64,000 bases of DNA from Panicum virgatum. Taxonomy: Eukaryota; Streptophyta; Magnoliopsida; Poales; Poaceae. The notes beneath the pieces were generated by a model that had not been told where the DNA came from, made no database searches, and saw only the letters and a program-made list of their open reading frames with translations. The translations under genes and the position numbers were made by a program. Positions within the stretch are counted from its first letter, which is position 1; the number at the start of each line of letters is the position of its first letter. The stretch lies in contig NC_053141.1 in the NCBI RefSeq assembly GCF_016808335.1, forward strand, positions 19,103,756-19,167,755. The letters are read 5' to 3'. Shown in pieces: positions 47,101 through 58,513 of this stretch.

Positions 47101-48513
47101 GTTTCGCATTTTAGAAGTTCACTGGTATACACTGTAAATCTTGCAGAGACACCCTTGAACGAAAAAAACAAATTACAACCGGGTCCTTCGCCGGCCTTCT
47201 CCGCCGTGGCATCTTGCCGGTGGTGTTCTGCGGTGCAGGGCTTACCGGGGCTGCCACGGGGAGGCGCGTGGGGGAGAAAGGATCGAGGAACACCTACCCT
47301 GGTCGACGTTCGAGCGTTTGGAGCACAGGTTCGAGCTCGTCGGCGTTGATGGCGGGCTGGTTGTTCGGTTCGCCGGCGCTGGAGGTGAAGGAGGGCTCGG
47401 GGTAGGGGAACAAGGCGCGCACGAGCACCGCGTGAGCTCGTGGATGCTTCTGGGGTAGCTGTCGGGCTCGGTCTTCCCCGGAGATGGCCGGTCCGCGGTG
47501 AGCCTGAGCTCGCCGGCGGCGGCGCAAGAAGGGAATGGCGTCGGGAGGGGGTCTGGGTTCGATTCCGCGCGCGGGGAGCGTATCTAGGAGGTGGCGAAGC
47601 TATTGCGGTGGTCGGAGGGAGCAATGTGGGGCTGGGCTAGCCGGTCCGCGCGAGCGGGATCTCGGCGGCCATGGCGGAGCGGCGGGAGGAGGAAGAAGGG
47701 GAAGAAGGGGCGCGTCTGTGGGTTCTGTGGGTCTTTATAGGCCAACGAGCTCCGGGGTGAGGAATGGAGCGACTGGGGGCGGTCGATTTGGGTCAGGGGC
47801 GCACGACGGCGAGCGGGCGGAGCGGCAGCGGCGCGGCGCATGGCGGGGGTGTCGTGGCGGCCCGGGAAGCGGTCTGGGACGCGTGTGGGCGTGGGAGGGT
47901 GCCAAGGGGCGGGCCAGGTGGCGCGGAGAGGCTTCCCCGGGTCCATTTGGCCGCGGGCGCGCGGTGGACGAAGTCCACCGGCGGCGTACGGCGGGCGGCG
48001 CGAACAGAGCAACCGGGGGAGAGAGAGATGGAGATAAGGGCATAAATGTGATTTCTGAAATTCCAGGGACCTCTCGGTAAACTAAAATTATCTCCTATTT
48101 GGAGGGCTCAAATGGAAAAGTGTTGAATACCACTTTTGCATAATTTTTCAAGATCTATAACTTTCGTGTTATGCAAATTTTCATTTGAAACTCACATTTC
48201 GAACTATTGGTGCATTTGCATATTGGCACAAAAGGACTCTAGTTTTATTCAGTTTTTGAATTGATTTTGGCTGAAGTTCAATTGAGCACATGTCAATTGA
48301 AACACCTCTCATGAGCCAACAAAAATTTTGTGCACCTTTATGAATTAAATTTTGAGTAGCTTTTCACTCCTTTTTCTTTTTCCTTTAATTTCTTTTGTAT
48401 GATTTGTCTTTTATTTGATCCTTTCTCTTTAAATTAATTTCTCAAATTTTTCTTTTAACTTTAACTAAGGTACATTGATTGGATTTAAAGGTGCTAACAC
48501 CTGAGGTGTCACA
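44123..48513 (-). repeat. 5' LTR of T2
   Basis: 4391 bp, offset by exactly 11881 from the 3' LTR with no indels I can see. Its TATA-like box is at 47732-47741 and the AATAAA at 44343-44348. Confidence 0.92.
44482..45716 (-). CDS. LTR-embedded small spliced gene, T2 5' LTR
   Basis: Block a is 45716-45573 and block b is 44597-44482. Both are identical in sequence to the 3' LTR copy as far as I can see, with the same acceptors, GC donor and matched phases. It lies between the LTR's TATA-like box and its AATAAA, so a transcript polyadenylated inside the LTR would contain it. Confidence 0.6.
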
Positions 48514-49345
48514 CTTTCCAAGAGATGATCCACGACCAGTGCGGAATGATGAGTTGATCATATTATACACCATGGTCAATAAGATCTGAATCTCCCCCGC
48601 AAAAGCAATGGTTAAGCAATGGCTCACAAATTTTTGGATGATGGGTCCTATTGAATGCACTTCTTTGGTTACCCGCATCGCATCAAACATGGAAATCTTA
48701 GATGGGAACCCCGTTCCTTTAATTGAGGAGCCCCGTGTTATGATCGATGAGGCTTATTTGGTTCAAGGCCACATACTCAAGAAAGGCCCGGATGACTCCT
48801 TGATTTTCTTTTCTCTCGGTTATGCAAATGAAATTCCGTTGCCAAACGCGGGATATCATTTATATAACTCCCGTTCGCTAACCATCCCTCTTGTTCCACA
48901 AGAGGAGAGCCGCAGGCATAGTGTTTCTGGTCTTCCTGGTAGGGTTACAAGAAGCAGGGCCAGAAGGGAGGAATTCATGCAGCAGCAACCTCAGCCTCAA
49001 CCACAGCAATATGAGGCTGGAGGTTCGTCATGGTAGAGTGCCAGCTCCATTGAGTGGGCACGGTAGGCCACAGGGCACTGGTCCACCAACTCTAGTTCCA
49101 GTGGACCCCCGCAATGTACAGCTTTGTCCAGAGGCTTCGCCACTCTGACTCGGCAGATGGGCGAGCTGAACGTGCGCACCACCAACATCGACGAGTCGCT
49201 GGGCCAGCACATCGAGTCAACTCAAAACTGGCAGCGATACACAGGTGAGAGGATCCACAACCTGGAGCAGCAACAGCAGCAGATCCAAGAGGAGTGGAGG
49301 GCCTACTACTGTTGGGCTGGGTTTAACCCCAACCAACAGAAGTGA

Positions 49346-50876
49346 GCCTGAAGCTCGGGGAGGACCCCCATGAATGGTACCTTGTATCAAACTCTATCTT
49401 TACCGCTTTCAAAACCTTGCATGAAACCAAACAAAATTTTGCAAAATTCTAAAAATCCATAAAAAATTGCATAACTAAAATGAAATAAAAATTGGCAAAA
49501 CCTAGAAAAATCCAATAATATTTACTTGCTATCCAGTATGTGTAGTAAGCATGTGTATCCTTGTTGAGATGATGAATAGTTGCTCTGTTAGTTCCTTTCA
49601 TATGCCTAGTTACAACCTTGTGCTCTTCCTAAATTTTGAGTTTGGTGGCTAGTTGTTCAAACCTTAAGCTTGAAACTCGTGGGTAGCGAAAAGCAGAATT
49701 CGAATCTAGGTTGTTATGGGTTATGATATGGCTAAAAAGTGTTGCTATGATCTTCTCCTACGTGATGCTTGATATCCGGAGTATTCCTTTTCAAAAATAC
49801 AAAAAAATGAAAGTTCCTCGGTGATATGCAATTCCCATCCAGAGCCATATGAGTTACAAGTTTGAAAAGCCTTTCCACATATGCAACTTGTCTTCTTATT
49901 TAGCTTTGTCAAATTATTGTGACCCTTTGAGAGAATTATTTCATACGTCCATGATGAAGATCACATATATGTCCACGCACATGTTATACTTCTACACTTG
50001 GAAGATAGCAAGTATATTCATCCATCCACAAATAAACCTCCATGTTATACCTTGTCTATCTCTCTCCAAAGTTATCATCATAATGTATGGGTTACAAAAA
50101 AAAAAGATGCATACCCAAAGGTGTGCCACATGCCCACAAGGCATGTCAAAAAAAAGGAGAGGAGAAAAAGATGCATACCCAAAGAAGGTATGCCACACGC
50201 CCACAAGGCATGTCAAAAAAAAGAAAAAGAAAATACATCCCATTCCAAAAATATTACAAGGGAGAGAGAATTCATATAAAGGAGTTTCATCCACCATCCA
50301 CCAAAAATACCCACAAACTTGCACATCTTGATCAAGGTTTATGACTTGTTTCTCCTTTGGATCCAGTCTCTGACTTAGAAAAATATGAGAAGCAAGTTCG
50401 CCATCATACCTACAGATCCACCAAAAAGAAGCCATTAGAAGTAGGATGGAAAAGAAAGGCGCATAAAAAGGCCTTGGTGAGGAATGAAACACATTTGAGC
50501 GATTCGAGAGATCACCCGAGGGACTTACAAAATTTCTTTTCAAAAACTTTATAAAACCTCCGGATTGACGGTTGAACAAAGGAGTGGTAAGTGGTACTCT
50601 ACAAGCCGTTCTGACCCTCAACCGCCAAAGATGAGGATGATGCTATAAGCCCCACAGGAGTAAGGTAAAAGGTGCGAACAAGGGCAACTTATTCAGAATA
50701 AAGGTAAGAACACTTGGTTGTGCCCTGTGCATAAGCCAGTAATGCGACATTGTAGCAACTCCTGATCAACAACCTAAGTCTAAAACTTTGCTCGGGATTG
50801 TCAGTAATACGACATTGTAGCAAGTCCTGATCAACAACCTAAGTCTAAAACTTTGCTCGGGATGAGCAAAGGGCTA
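49346..50876 (+). other. 3' noncoding region of A1
   Basis: No gene is supported. Two repeat units with GCATACCCAAAG, GGTATGCC and AAGGCATGTCAAAAAAA lie at about 50095-50230 and match the A0 repeats. Near the end a segment of about 66 bp is tandemly duplicated (about 50739-50804 and 50807-50870; both contain CTGATCAACAACCTAAGTC). The polypurine tract follows. Confidence 0.7.
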
Positions 50877-51057
50877 GCTTGGGGGAGTTGTTGATGGAGC
50901 TTAAGTGCCAAATCCGACCGTCAACTGTACTCAATAATAAAGGAAAACTATACGCCTTACTCACATATTTGTATCAGTAACCTTGCTCCACAGTTGTTTT
51001 CGAGTTTTGTACATTTCAGATGAGCAAGAGTAGAATAAGACAAAAACACACAGCAGT
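50877..51057 (+). repeat. Polypurine tract and truncated 3' LTR of A1
   Basis: GCTTGGGGGAGT (50877-50888) precedes TGTTGATGGAGC, the LTR start. The LTR matches 4073 onward for 169 bp and is then cut by T3 at 51058; the last five bases, GCAGT, should be the T3 target-site duplication. The rest of this LTR should lie beyond 64000. Confidence 0.8.
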
Positions 51058-54000
51058 TGTGGCGGAACCACCCAAAACTACTGGGCCCGGGTGCACTGAT
51101 CTTTGTTGCTAAGCAACTCTGACCCAAATTAGCACTCACTGGTAGTTCCTCGAGTGAAGCCTCGATAAAAGCCACGCTATTCCAGGATCAGCAGACAACA
51201 CTCACACGAAGGTGAGCCCAGAGATTACAACATAGGACATTTCATACATCTCAGAGTTTGCAGCGGAAAGGAAAAATTTATTACAACCATGTTCAGAATA
51301 GTAAGTACTACAGAGTTCCAAACTACACACATTATTCAAGTGTCATAGTTCAGCGGCAGCATTAAAAGGTATCTAGCGAAATAACGTGACGCATCGATAA
51401 AGCCCGTACGAAAGCGTCACTTAGCGGGAGGGTGGTCAGCACCAGCTGAAGGACCATCCCACTCAAAAGACCAGCCCGGAGGCAAGGTACACGGCCAAGC
51501 AAGACTTGCAAACAGATCTTCGAAGTTAGTACCTGAAAAACAGTGCCACAAGCAAGGCTGAGTATACTAATACTCAGCAAGACTGACCCGTCACCGGATA
51601 TAACATAGTCCGATAACTAGACATGCAAGGCTTTTTGGTTGGTGGGGTTTGTTTGCCAAAAATGCCACTAAGAGTTGGTCCTTATTTTCAGATTTTATCT
51701 AGCCATCTTCTAGTTGGATTAACCATTCTAATTTGCAACTAACTCTACACAAATATGGTAGAGCAATCATTTAATCAACCAGCAGTATTATCATCATCAT
51801 GTTCCACTTGTTACTCTATGTGACCGAAAACATTAAGCAGTCTCATGCCGTGAGAGGCGGACGATTCTGAATCGGATTTCAACCTGGCCAGGGGAACCTA
51901 GACCACACGTATGGGAACCAAGTCACCCACACAACATTTCCCCTTTCTTTCCAGTCCGTGGATCCGGAACACCCTCCCTGACTACAGAGCCCGACGTCTC
52001 TGCACCCGTACGTCCGGACAAAAAAATAAAACCTACTTCTACCAAGAGGGTGCGAGATCGTTCCACTCGCTGGTCCAATCAGGTACTTCAGCTTACCGAT
52101 TACCATATTTCTCGGCATGTGGCTAGTACTTTCAAACGCTTAACGAAATGAGCCACACACCGCGACCTTAGCCATTTTGCCTACACCAGCGGGGTATCAC
52201 AACTACACAACCCCGCCCGTTGTCCTTATATTTCAGCAGGAATTAAAGTCAGTAAAATTCCTATATGCTCGCGAGAGGCAGGAAACCCCTCGACTTCTAC
52301 CGTACCTAATTAGCATGGCAACTAGTCGATAAAAAGATCCGGGTATCAAACATAGGTACCTAGGGATCATGCACCTAAGGTTTTCGATCAACTCCTAGAA
52401 AACGTAAATGCGCAATAAAAATTATTACAACATATACAAATAGTAAGATGAATATAAGGCGTAAAATAATGGGATTATGCACCGGGGCTTGCCTTCTTGG
52501 GCACTGTTCAAAGGTAGCCTTGGGCTCTTCCGAACATTGGTTCGGGTCTTGATTCAAGTCAGTACAACTAAGGGAGACACTCTCCGGAGTGGTAGTATTC
52601 GCGGGCACCAACTCGTAATCACCGTCGAGTAGATTTACCGTTTCTATATGCATGCAGAAATGATATTGTTACAACATAACATAAATATATTTCTTTCCTT
52701 CACTATAAAGTTGTAGTCCAGAATAGCACGTGTTTGTTGTGGTGGTCTTAGTTAACTTTATTTTCTGGGCAATCGTTTATAGAGTAGTTCTTAATTTCAC
52801 TTTACTTCATAAAAGAGCTGTGTGTTTTGATTTTTATTCTTATCATTAAAACATAGCAGACTTTCACTATTTCATAGCAACCAATTTACTCATGAGCTAG
52901 TGATGAAAAACTAAAGTAACTCAAATCAGGTACTTTAGCATCTATGGTATAGTTTTCAGCATCTAATCATAAAGCAATTATCCATAACAAAGCATGTAAT
53001 TAGATTACTCTAGTTGCTTCACCTTTTTGCACAGCAAGTTTGACATGGGTTATGGTGCTACAAATTTTATGGGAGCATCTACCAAGCATCTACTCAGTAC
53101 TGTAATTTTTCCAGATTTTGTTCACTTATGTAGCTGAGGTAATAAAAAGAACAAAAACAACAAGCCATTAACTAAGATTAATTCTCCAGAGAGTTGTACT
53201 AGGTATATGATTGTCAAATTTTTACCAGAGCCTATTCATGAGCTAAACAAACTCCAGAAAAATTATCGAGCTTTATAACCACCAGATAAATTAGTTATGC
53301 ATTTAACTTAACATGATTTAGCATAAATTTCTTAAGGTGCATTTAACCAGTACTACATATGAAATTTTTATTACAGATAGAACATACTGTAAGCAAGATC
53401 ATATCCAAAAATCAAGATCAGTTATGTTATAGATTACTCAGAACAAAAATAGTAAATCTAGCCCTAAGATGCTAAGCATGATTATTCAACAAAGAAAAAC
53501 TCAGTAACTGCAGCTCAAAATTTTTAGACAGGAACATATAGCTAAAAAGAGACTTCAGAAATAAATATAGATTTTTCTGAGCATAAGAACTATATATGGA
53601 GAATTAAGTTGATTAAACAAGCATAAAACATGGTATATAGTAAATGAACTCAAATAAATCTGAAATTTATGGATTCACAAGATTTCAGTTACACATGTAT
53701 GCAGTAAAAATTCCAGAGCAAGTTCATGTGCATATTTTCCAGTATTAAATCAAAAAAAGCTAGCAACAGATTAGAGAATCTTGATTGTTCTAACATGATA
53801 ACTGTTTTGGTTGGGTGTCATTTTTTTACTGTGATCTTAATATTCCATTAGTGATAACATACCCAAAAATCAAGGTCATTTGCTGAGTATAACTTCATGA
53901 ACATGCATAAGGTGATTTTCTTATTCTTTTTCTCAGATTAAAATAAAGGCAAAATATGAACATATGAATGTAACAAAAGTTGTAGTTCTTGTTTCAAGGA

Positions 54001-55784
54001 TTTCAGAACATTTTAGTTTGCATTTTTCTGATTTTTATACGATTTTCTAGGCATTTTTGAAGTTTGCTGTTTTGAGGTTCATGTACATTTTGCAGTTGGA
54101 CCCTTGGAAGTTTTGTGTCTTTTAACTGTAGGTCCCTGGCGGAGATGAGTGAACAGAGGAGGTTTGGCGCGGCGGTTCCCGGCGATGGGGTTGGCCGGCG
54201 GCGAGGGGTTTGTGGGGGAAAAGAGAGAGGAGACCGAGGCGCACCTTATGGTGGTCTTGGATGGGTCGGGGGCGGCCGGGAGGTGGGTCGCCGGCGATGT
54301 ACAGGGGCGGCGGCCATGGGAGCTCGGCTCCGGCGAGCTCGGGTGAGGTAGGGAAGGGGCGTTTGGGCTTGGGAGCATCAGCGTGTTGAGAGGAATCCAT
54401 TCTGGGTCTCGATTGGAGCCGAGGAGGGGCGGAGGGGGTGGTTCCACGGTGAGCCGAGCTTGCCGGCGCCAATGGCCGTGGTGGATGGGGTCTGGGCGCG
54501 CGAGGGGGCTCGGGGTCCTTTTATAGGCGGTGAAGGAGAGGGAGGGAGCTCCTGGGAGTGCAGTGCGCCATCCGGGGGAGGTTGATTCGGCCGGGCAAGG
54601 GCGGAGGTAGGCGACGGCGAGCGGCGACGTCGTTTGGGCGGCGTGGCGCATGGCGGGCGTCGTGGCGGCCGTCCAGGTCACCATGGGAGCGTGGCAAGCG
54701 GAGGACGAGCCAGGGCGACGCGGTTCCGAGCAAAACCAGGGGCGCACAGGCCCATACGGCCGTTCCCGGGGCGGTTTGCCGTCGCCGGAGTACGGACGGC
54801 GTGAGAGAGAGGGAGGTGTGCTGGCAGTGGCAGTTTCGTAATTAGACCAAAGTTCCAAAACCCAGTTCTGTAATTTCAATTTTTCTCCCTCATCTTGGCC
54901 TCAAATGAAAAAGTGTTGAATACCACTTTTGCTCAGTTTTTCGAGATCTACAACTTTTGTGTTATGCACTTTTTCATTCGAGCAATGGTTTGAGAGTTAT
55001 TTAATTATTTCAAAAACTGCCATTTAAGGTACTCATCATTTCATGTGAATTTTGTCACTTTTACTCCTAGGCTTCAACTAGGTTTTTGTTGAACATGACA
55101 TGGTGAATATGTCTATTCATTTTCATAGGCTTCATTGCATTGGTTTGAAGTTATTTTAACTTCCTTAACACTAGAAATAGAACTCCTATTTATTTGATTT
55201 GTTTAAATCTTGAATTTGCCAAAATGTCTTTTAATTTAAACTATGTGTCACAAAAATATGAATGTGTCTTTTAACTACATTGTTATGACAAGTTTAGCTT
55301 GAAAGTTTTGAGAATATTAAAGTAACAAGTTTTCTATCCACACATACTCCTATACAAGGATGCATTAGTGTTTTTTTTATAAATCTTTGTTATCATGAGC
55401 CAAAGGAATGTTTAACCTTTTGTTCGAATTTTTATTTTGTTTAAACTAGTAGCTCTTCATAAATCAAATAATGGTTCTATTGATCTTTGCATTTGAGGGC
55501 TTTCCAGTTTGGATTTGATTTGCACAGCAAGTTTATAGCTCATTATGAGAAGTATATTTATTTTTTTATTTTTGCCTTATTTACCACACATGTCAAGTCA
55601 AGTTTAAAAGGGTACCAATTATTGTGTTTCAAACACATTGCACTCAAACACATGCACACATACATTTACACACAGGTTTGCAAGAACTAGATATAGGGTT
55701 CTTATTTAAGTTTTCTTAGCTCATTTGTGTGTGAAGTTATGTTAATTGCCTAGCTTTGGTTAAACTGACACCAGAGGTGTCACA
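51058..55784 (-). repeat. 3' LTR of T3
   Basis: On the minus strand it starts TGTGACACCTCTGG and ends GGTTCCGCCACA. It holds a GC-rich island (54120-54840) with TATA-like CCTATAAAAGGA (54516-54527), donor-like ATAAG|GTGCGCC (near 54243), the two exon blocks, the hairpin (51557-51578) and AATAAA (51278-51283). Overall order matches the T2 LTR, to which it is clearly related but diverged. Confidence 0.9.
51417..52643 (-). pseudogene. LTR-embedded small gene, T3 3' LTR (frame broken at the junction)
   Basis: Block a is 52643-52493 (151 nt), with L-L-D-G-D-Y-E-L-V-P; block b is 51532-51417, with N-F-E-D-L-F-A-S-L, P-C-T-L-P-P-G-W-S-F-E-W-D and a TGA. The acceptors and GC donor (AAGAAG|GCAAGC) are conserved, but block a is one base out of phase compared with T1 and T2. 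Splicing would therefore hit a stop soon after the junction. Both T3 LTRs share this defect. Confidence 0.55.
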
Positions 55785-55820
55785 GCCTACCCCCCTTAAA
55801 AAGAATCTCGCCCCGAGATT
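55785..55820 (-). other. T3 polypurine tract and hairpin
   Basis: On the minus strand AATCTCGGGGCGAGATT (55820-55804), then TTTTTAAGGGGGGTAGGCT up to 55785, directly before the LTR. The hairpin keeps its stem with one loop change. Confidence 0.8.
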
Positions 55821-55859
55821 CAGGTGAATAAACTAAGTGTGGACAGTGTGCGTGCCTTT

Positions 55860-56760
55860 GGTTGGTGAAACCAGAAGGTAGACATTATTACCGACTTCGA
55901 GTTGCAAAGATTTTCTTCTTTTTATCCAAATAACTCATTTGGCTAGAGTGTTCAGCTCTAAGATTTTCTGGTATTATCTTTGGTTGTTATTCTGCCTAAT
56001 GATCAAGTCTGGTCCAAAATGTTATGGTCTTTGGTTTGTGACCAACTCAAAGGAGTTCGACACCTTTGATCATACGATGCTTTAAATAGTGCCATTTTCA
56101 AGCTTGCTTGATAGCTGGGTGAGAACTCTGCTAAAAACGGGCATTTGTCTTCATGGTTGTCATAATGAATGATGTAAGATCTTAGCATGTCTTTTAAGAT
56201 TTGGTCCACTTTTCAGTTTGGCCGTCGGTTCGAGGATGATAAGCTGAACTTCAGTTTGGTGACAGGAGAAGATTGCAAGGGATTTCCCAAAAAGTGTGCT
56301 AGGAGTTGAGCACTACTATTGAATTTAATTGTATGTGGTATGATATGTAGACCACAATGTAATCAAGATGAATACCGGCTCACTTCTTGGTAGTATGAAT
56401 AGTGTGTAATTGAAGAAAAGGTCAGTTGTCGATAATGATCCATATGGAATCAGGCCTTGGAGAGGTGCTTGGCAAACAAATCATGAGATCCATAATCGGC
56501 AAAAATGGGAGTGTAACGGGTATTTATAAGTGGTCTCGGTATAGCATTATGAGATATACTTAGCGAGAAATTTGCCTAGGGTCTTGATATATTTCATTAA
56601 TACCCAAGTGATTGAAAAGCTTTGGAAGGAGGTGACCTATCAAGAATTGGTTTTCATATATCATGATTCATTTTATCCACTATGGAGATTCGAACGATAA
56701 AATTATATCCCTATCGTAGTTAAACATTTAGGGCTTCTCCATTCTTTAAAAGAGCTTGTG
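55860..56760 (-). pseudogene. Integrase remnant of T3
   Basis: Decayed sequence collinear with T2 37090-38100. A short open stretch (56209-56003) keeps I-L-K-D-M-L-R-S, then A-S-L-K-M-A-L-F-K-A and [10 protein letters not shown] from the integrase C-terminal core. Upstream and downstream parts are recognisable only in fragments with many indels. The chromodomain segment between it and the polypurine tract is deleted. Confidence 0.7.
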
Positions 56761-56779
56761 CTTGACGATTTTCGCAGGA

Positions 56780-57660
56780 CAGATTCTGAGTAGCTGATAG
56801 AATTTAGCATAACTGATGAATCCAAGGTCGAAAAATTGTCAAATTTTTACTGGGGGTGCCTAAGATAATTGTGATCATTTCCTCTAGTCAACTCTAACTC
56901 AGAAACAGAGCTTAAGATAGTCAAATCCTTAAGTGTTTGCAGGAAGGTTGACCCAGATTTCAGACTGAACAGAGGGCTAGTATTTTGACTGTAAGTACCA
57001 AACCACTTGAAAACAAATTCTCAAAATTTTTCAGTAGCTTCTAGACTCAGTTCTCCACAACATTCATGTTGAACACTTTCTCAGGAAAGGCGTTTAAGTG
57101 GGTCGAAAAATTCATGTGGCCAGACTGCTACAAGTTGACAGAATCATAGGGGTTTACCAAAAGACTGGATTTTGAGGGTTACAATTCTCAAAAAAAATTT
57201 CAAAATTTTACAGAAGTAAGGAGATTTGTTTTACTACATTTTGTTCCACAGGCTCAACTTATTTTGAGGTAGTTGATCAGGTCTAAAAATTTGGGTTTTC
57301 TCTTCTGTACCTACCGGTCCGCTTACATTTGATTGCCTTCTAGGATGGAGATTGCAATGTGGCAATGCAGATATGTGGTTAAATGAGTTAAAGCACCCAT
57401 GGGAGATAAGTTTGTGTCGATTTAATATACGGATACAGCGACCCATACTCCTAAGAAATATGCCCACGGATTGGTGCATTTGTCCTGAGGTAAGCTAGTG
57501 GATGTGCGGTTCATGGTGTGATGGTACACATGGTTTATGCACATAATGTGGTACACACAAGTGTGCTGAGTATGTGCCTGGGCATGCGTTGCACATGTTG
57601 CAATGCAGTGTACTGACCAAGAAAGTTATGCAAGTTCTTTATATTTATGTTGACCTGAAT
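56780..57660 (-). other. Leader-like repeat region of T3 in the place of pol
   Basis: No coding sequence. It resembles the leader repeats of T2 and T3, with AAATTTTT, TCGAAAAATT, CAACATTCATGTTGAAC and AAAATTTTACAG. Its position between integrase remnant and gag is where protease, RT and RNase H belong, so a leader-derived duplication or replacement seems likely. The part 57480-57660 has GTG-rich sequence with no recognised feature. Confidence 0.5.
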
Positions 57661-57667
57661 TTAGAAA

Positions 57668-58513
57668 TCAAATCAACACATTACTCATCCTTGATATGCT
57701 AACTAGAGAGCCAGGTGAGTTGGAAATAGGGAAGGTATGACGGGTACCATCATGAATTTCTTCAAGAGTGGTGAAATTGATCCTTCCTTGTTCGACCTGA
57801 TCAGCCTGTTTCTTGCGCTCATCCCGCAATCTTTTGCGCATGCTTTTATTTGTTTGGCTAGAACCTTGGTCCTGATTTTGCTGTGTGGCTTGAGGACATC
57901 TTCGAGCGAAGTGGGTAAGACTTCTACAGATGAAACAACGGTTCGTCTCACTCGGACCACTGTGCTGTTTGCATCGTAAGGATGTCTTCACTAGCATATC
58001 TACTGAACCATTCTCGGGTATAGTGCACCTAGCTGGGTCCATGGTTTCACGGACAGGCGAGCGAGTTCTTGCTCTTAGGACTGTGTTGGCAACAATAGCA
58101 TTGCGGGTTTGCCTTTTACCCCGGGGAACGAATTTCGTGCATGTAATTTCCCATCCACTCAAGTCTATATTGCTTGAGCCATGCTTGGGGGTCAGACACT
58201 TTACTTGGTCATCCTTAAGTTTCATCGGAAGTTGTGATGGCGGCATTAGGGAATCCGCGTGAACATCCTTTATTTCTTGTGTCTCTTCCTGGAGCTCTTG
58301 ATAGTCTACAACTGGAGATTGGTGGACCTTGTGCCCATCTAGTTGAAATTGTTGTTGCTGCAGAAAATGAGAAATCGCTTGCTGTCCCTGAACAAGTTGT
58401 CGAAGCAACTCATTTTGGGTGGCAAGTAATTCTTCAAGGCCGGGTGGTGGTGGCTGCGATCTGCTACCACTGGCACCGAAATTATCTAGAGTACTATGGG
58501 TTGCTCTCACCAT
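57668..58513 (-). pseudogene. gag remnant of T3, open for 281 codons but with shifted core
   Basis: The ATG at 58513 abuts an acceptor-like ATATATTTCAG. The N-terminus (M-V-R-A-T-H-S-T-L, a P-rich stretch, then E-L-L-R-Q-L-V-Q-G-Q) and the C-terminal zinc knuckle (C-F-I-C-R-S-L-T-H-F-A-R-R-C, residues 193-206) are in one frame. In between, the conserved gag motif around A-W-L is present in another frame (about 58190-58150), so compensating indels replaced the gag core with unrelated residues, and most of the core is deleted. It reaches the R-I-N-F-T-T-L segment just before the protease and then stops. A functional gag is unlikely. Confidence 0.7.

Larger units (their letters stand above)
32242..48513 (-). 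mobile_element. T2: Tekay/Del-type chromovirus, full length and apparently intact
   Basis: Identical-length LTRs (32242-36632 and 44123-48513, 4391 bp each) flank PBS, leader, an extra ORF, a single open gag-pol and a polypurine tract. The target-site duplication CTTTC occurs at 32237-32241 and 48514-48518. I find only about four LTR differences (at 34420, 34437, 34733 and 36278), about 99.9% identity, so the insertion is very recent. Both large ORFs are open. It is inserted in the A1 env-like ORF. Transposition competence is plausible but not shown. Confidence 0.93.
30733..49345 (+). pseudogene. Env-like ORF of A1, split by a solo LTR and by T2
   Basis: The start codon (30733) is separated from the body by an 810-bp solo LTR. 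The body resumes at 31556 and contains the acidic M-D-Y-E-Q-D-E-Q segment, L-D-L-R-D and R-Q-A-Y-A-M-I-K-N. A TGA follows (31821-31823), then the globular part, up to the T2 insertion at 32242. After T2 the same protein continues at 48519 with N-D-E-L-I-I-L-Y, P-I-E-C-T-S-L, Y-L-V-Q-G-H and a C-terminal half with Q-rich stretches. Further stops occur near 48586 and 49035, and the last block (R-G-F-A-T-L-T-R-Q-M-G to Q-Q-K) ends at 49345. It matches the A0 ORF throughout and is non-functional. The Athila ORF-1-like assignment is moderate. Confidence 0.7.
4073..51057 (+). mobile_element. Athila-like non-autonomous LTR retrotransposon A1, multiply interrupted
   Basis: A1 runs from a 5' LTR (4073) through PBS, gag, protease and env-like ORF to a polypurine tract (50877-50888) and the first 169 bp of its 3' LTR (50889-51057). 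The two LTR starts match (TGTTGATGG then GCTTAAGTGCCAAATCC). Without its insertions the internal region is about 5.9 kb, giving an element of about 9 kb. After the protease (about 30010) the sequence goes straight to a noncoding spacer and the env-like ORF, so RT, RNase H and integrase are absent. It is interrupted by X plus a duplicated segment (6694-28903), a solo LTR (30746-31560), T2 (32242-48518) and T3 (from 51058). Its insertion point in A0 is preceded by AAAAG, but the matching site duplication lies outside the window. Confidence 0.8.

Noticed and set aside
50095..50235. Regularly spaced repeats resembling a CRISPR-like array
   Set aside because: Only two imperfect units with poly-A stretches, in a plant retrotransposon 3' region; the same pair occurs in A0.
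54079..54879. 266-codon minus-strand ORF (partly repeated at 63363-63968)
   Set aside because: Also within the GC-rich LTR island. It has biased composition and no counterpart in T1 or T2, so it is probably a chance frame.
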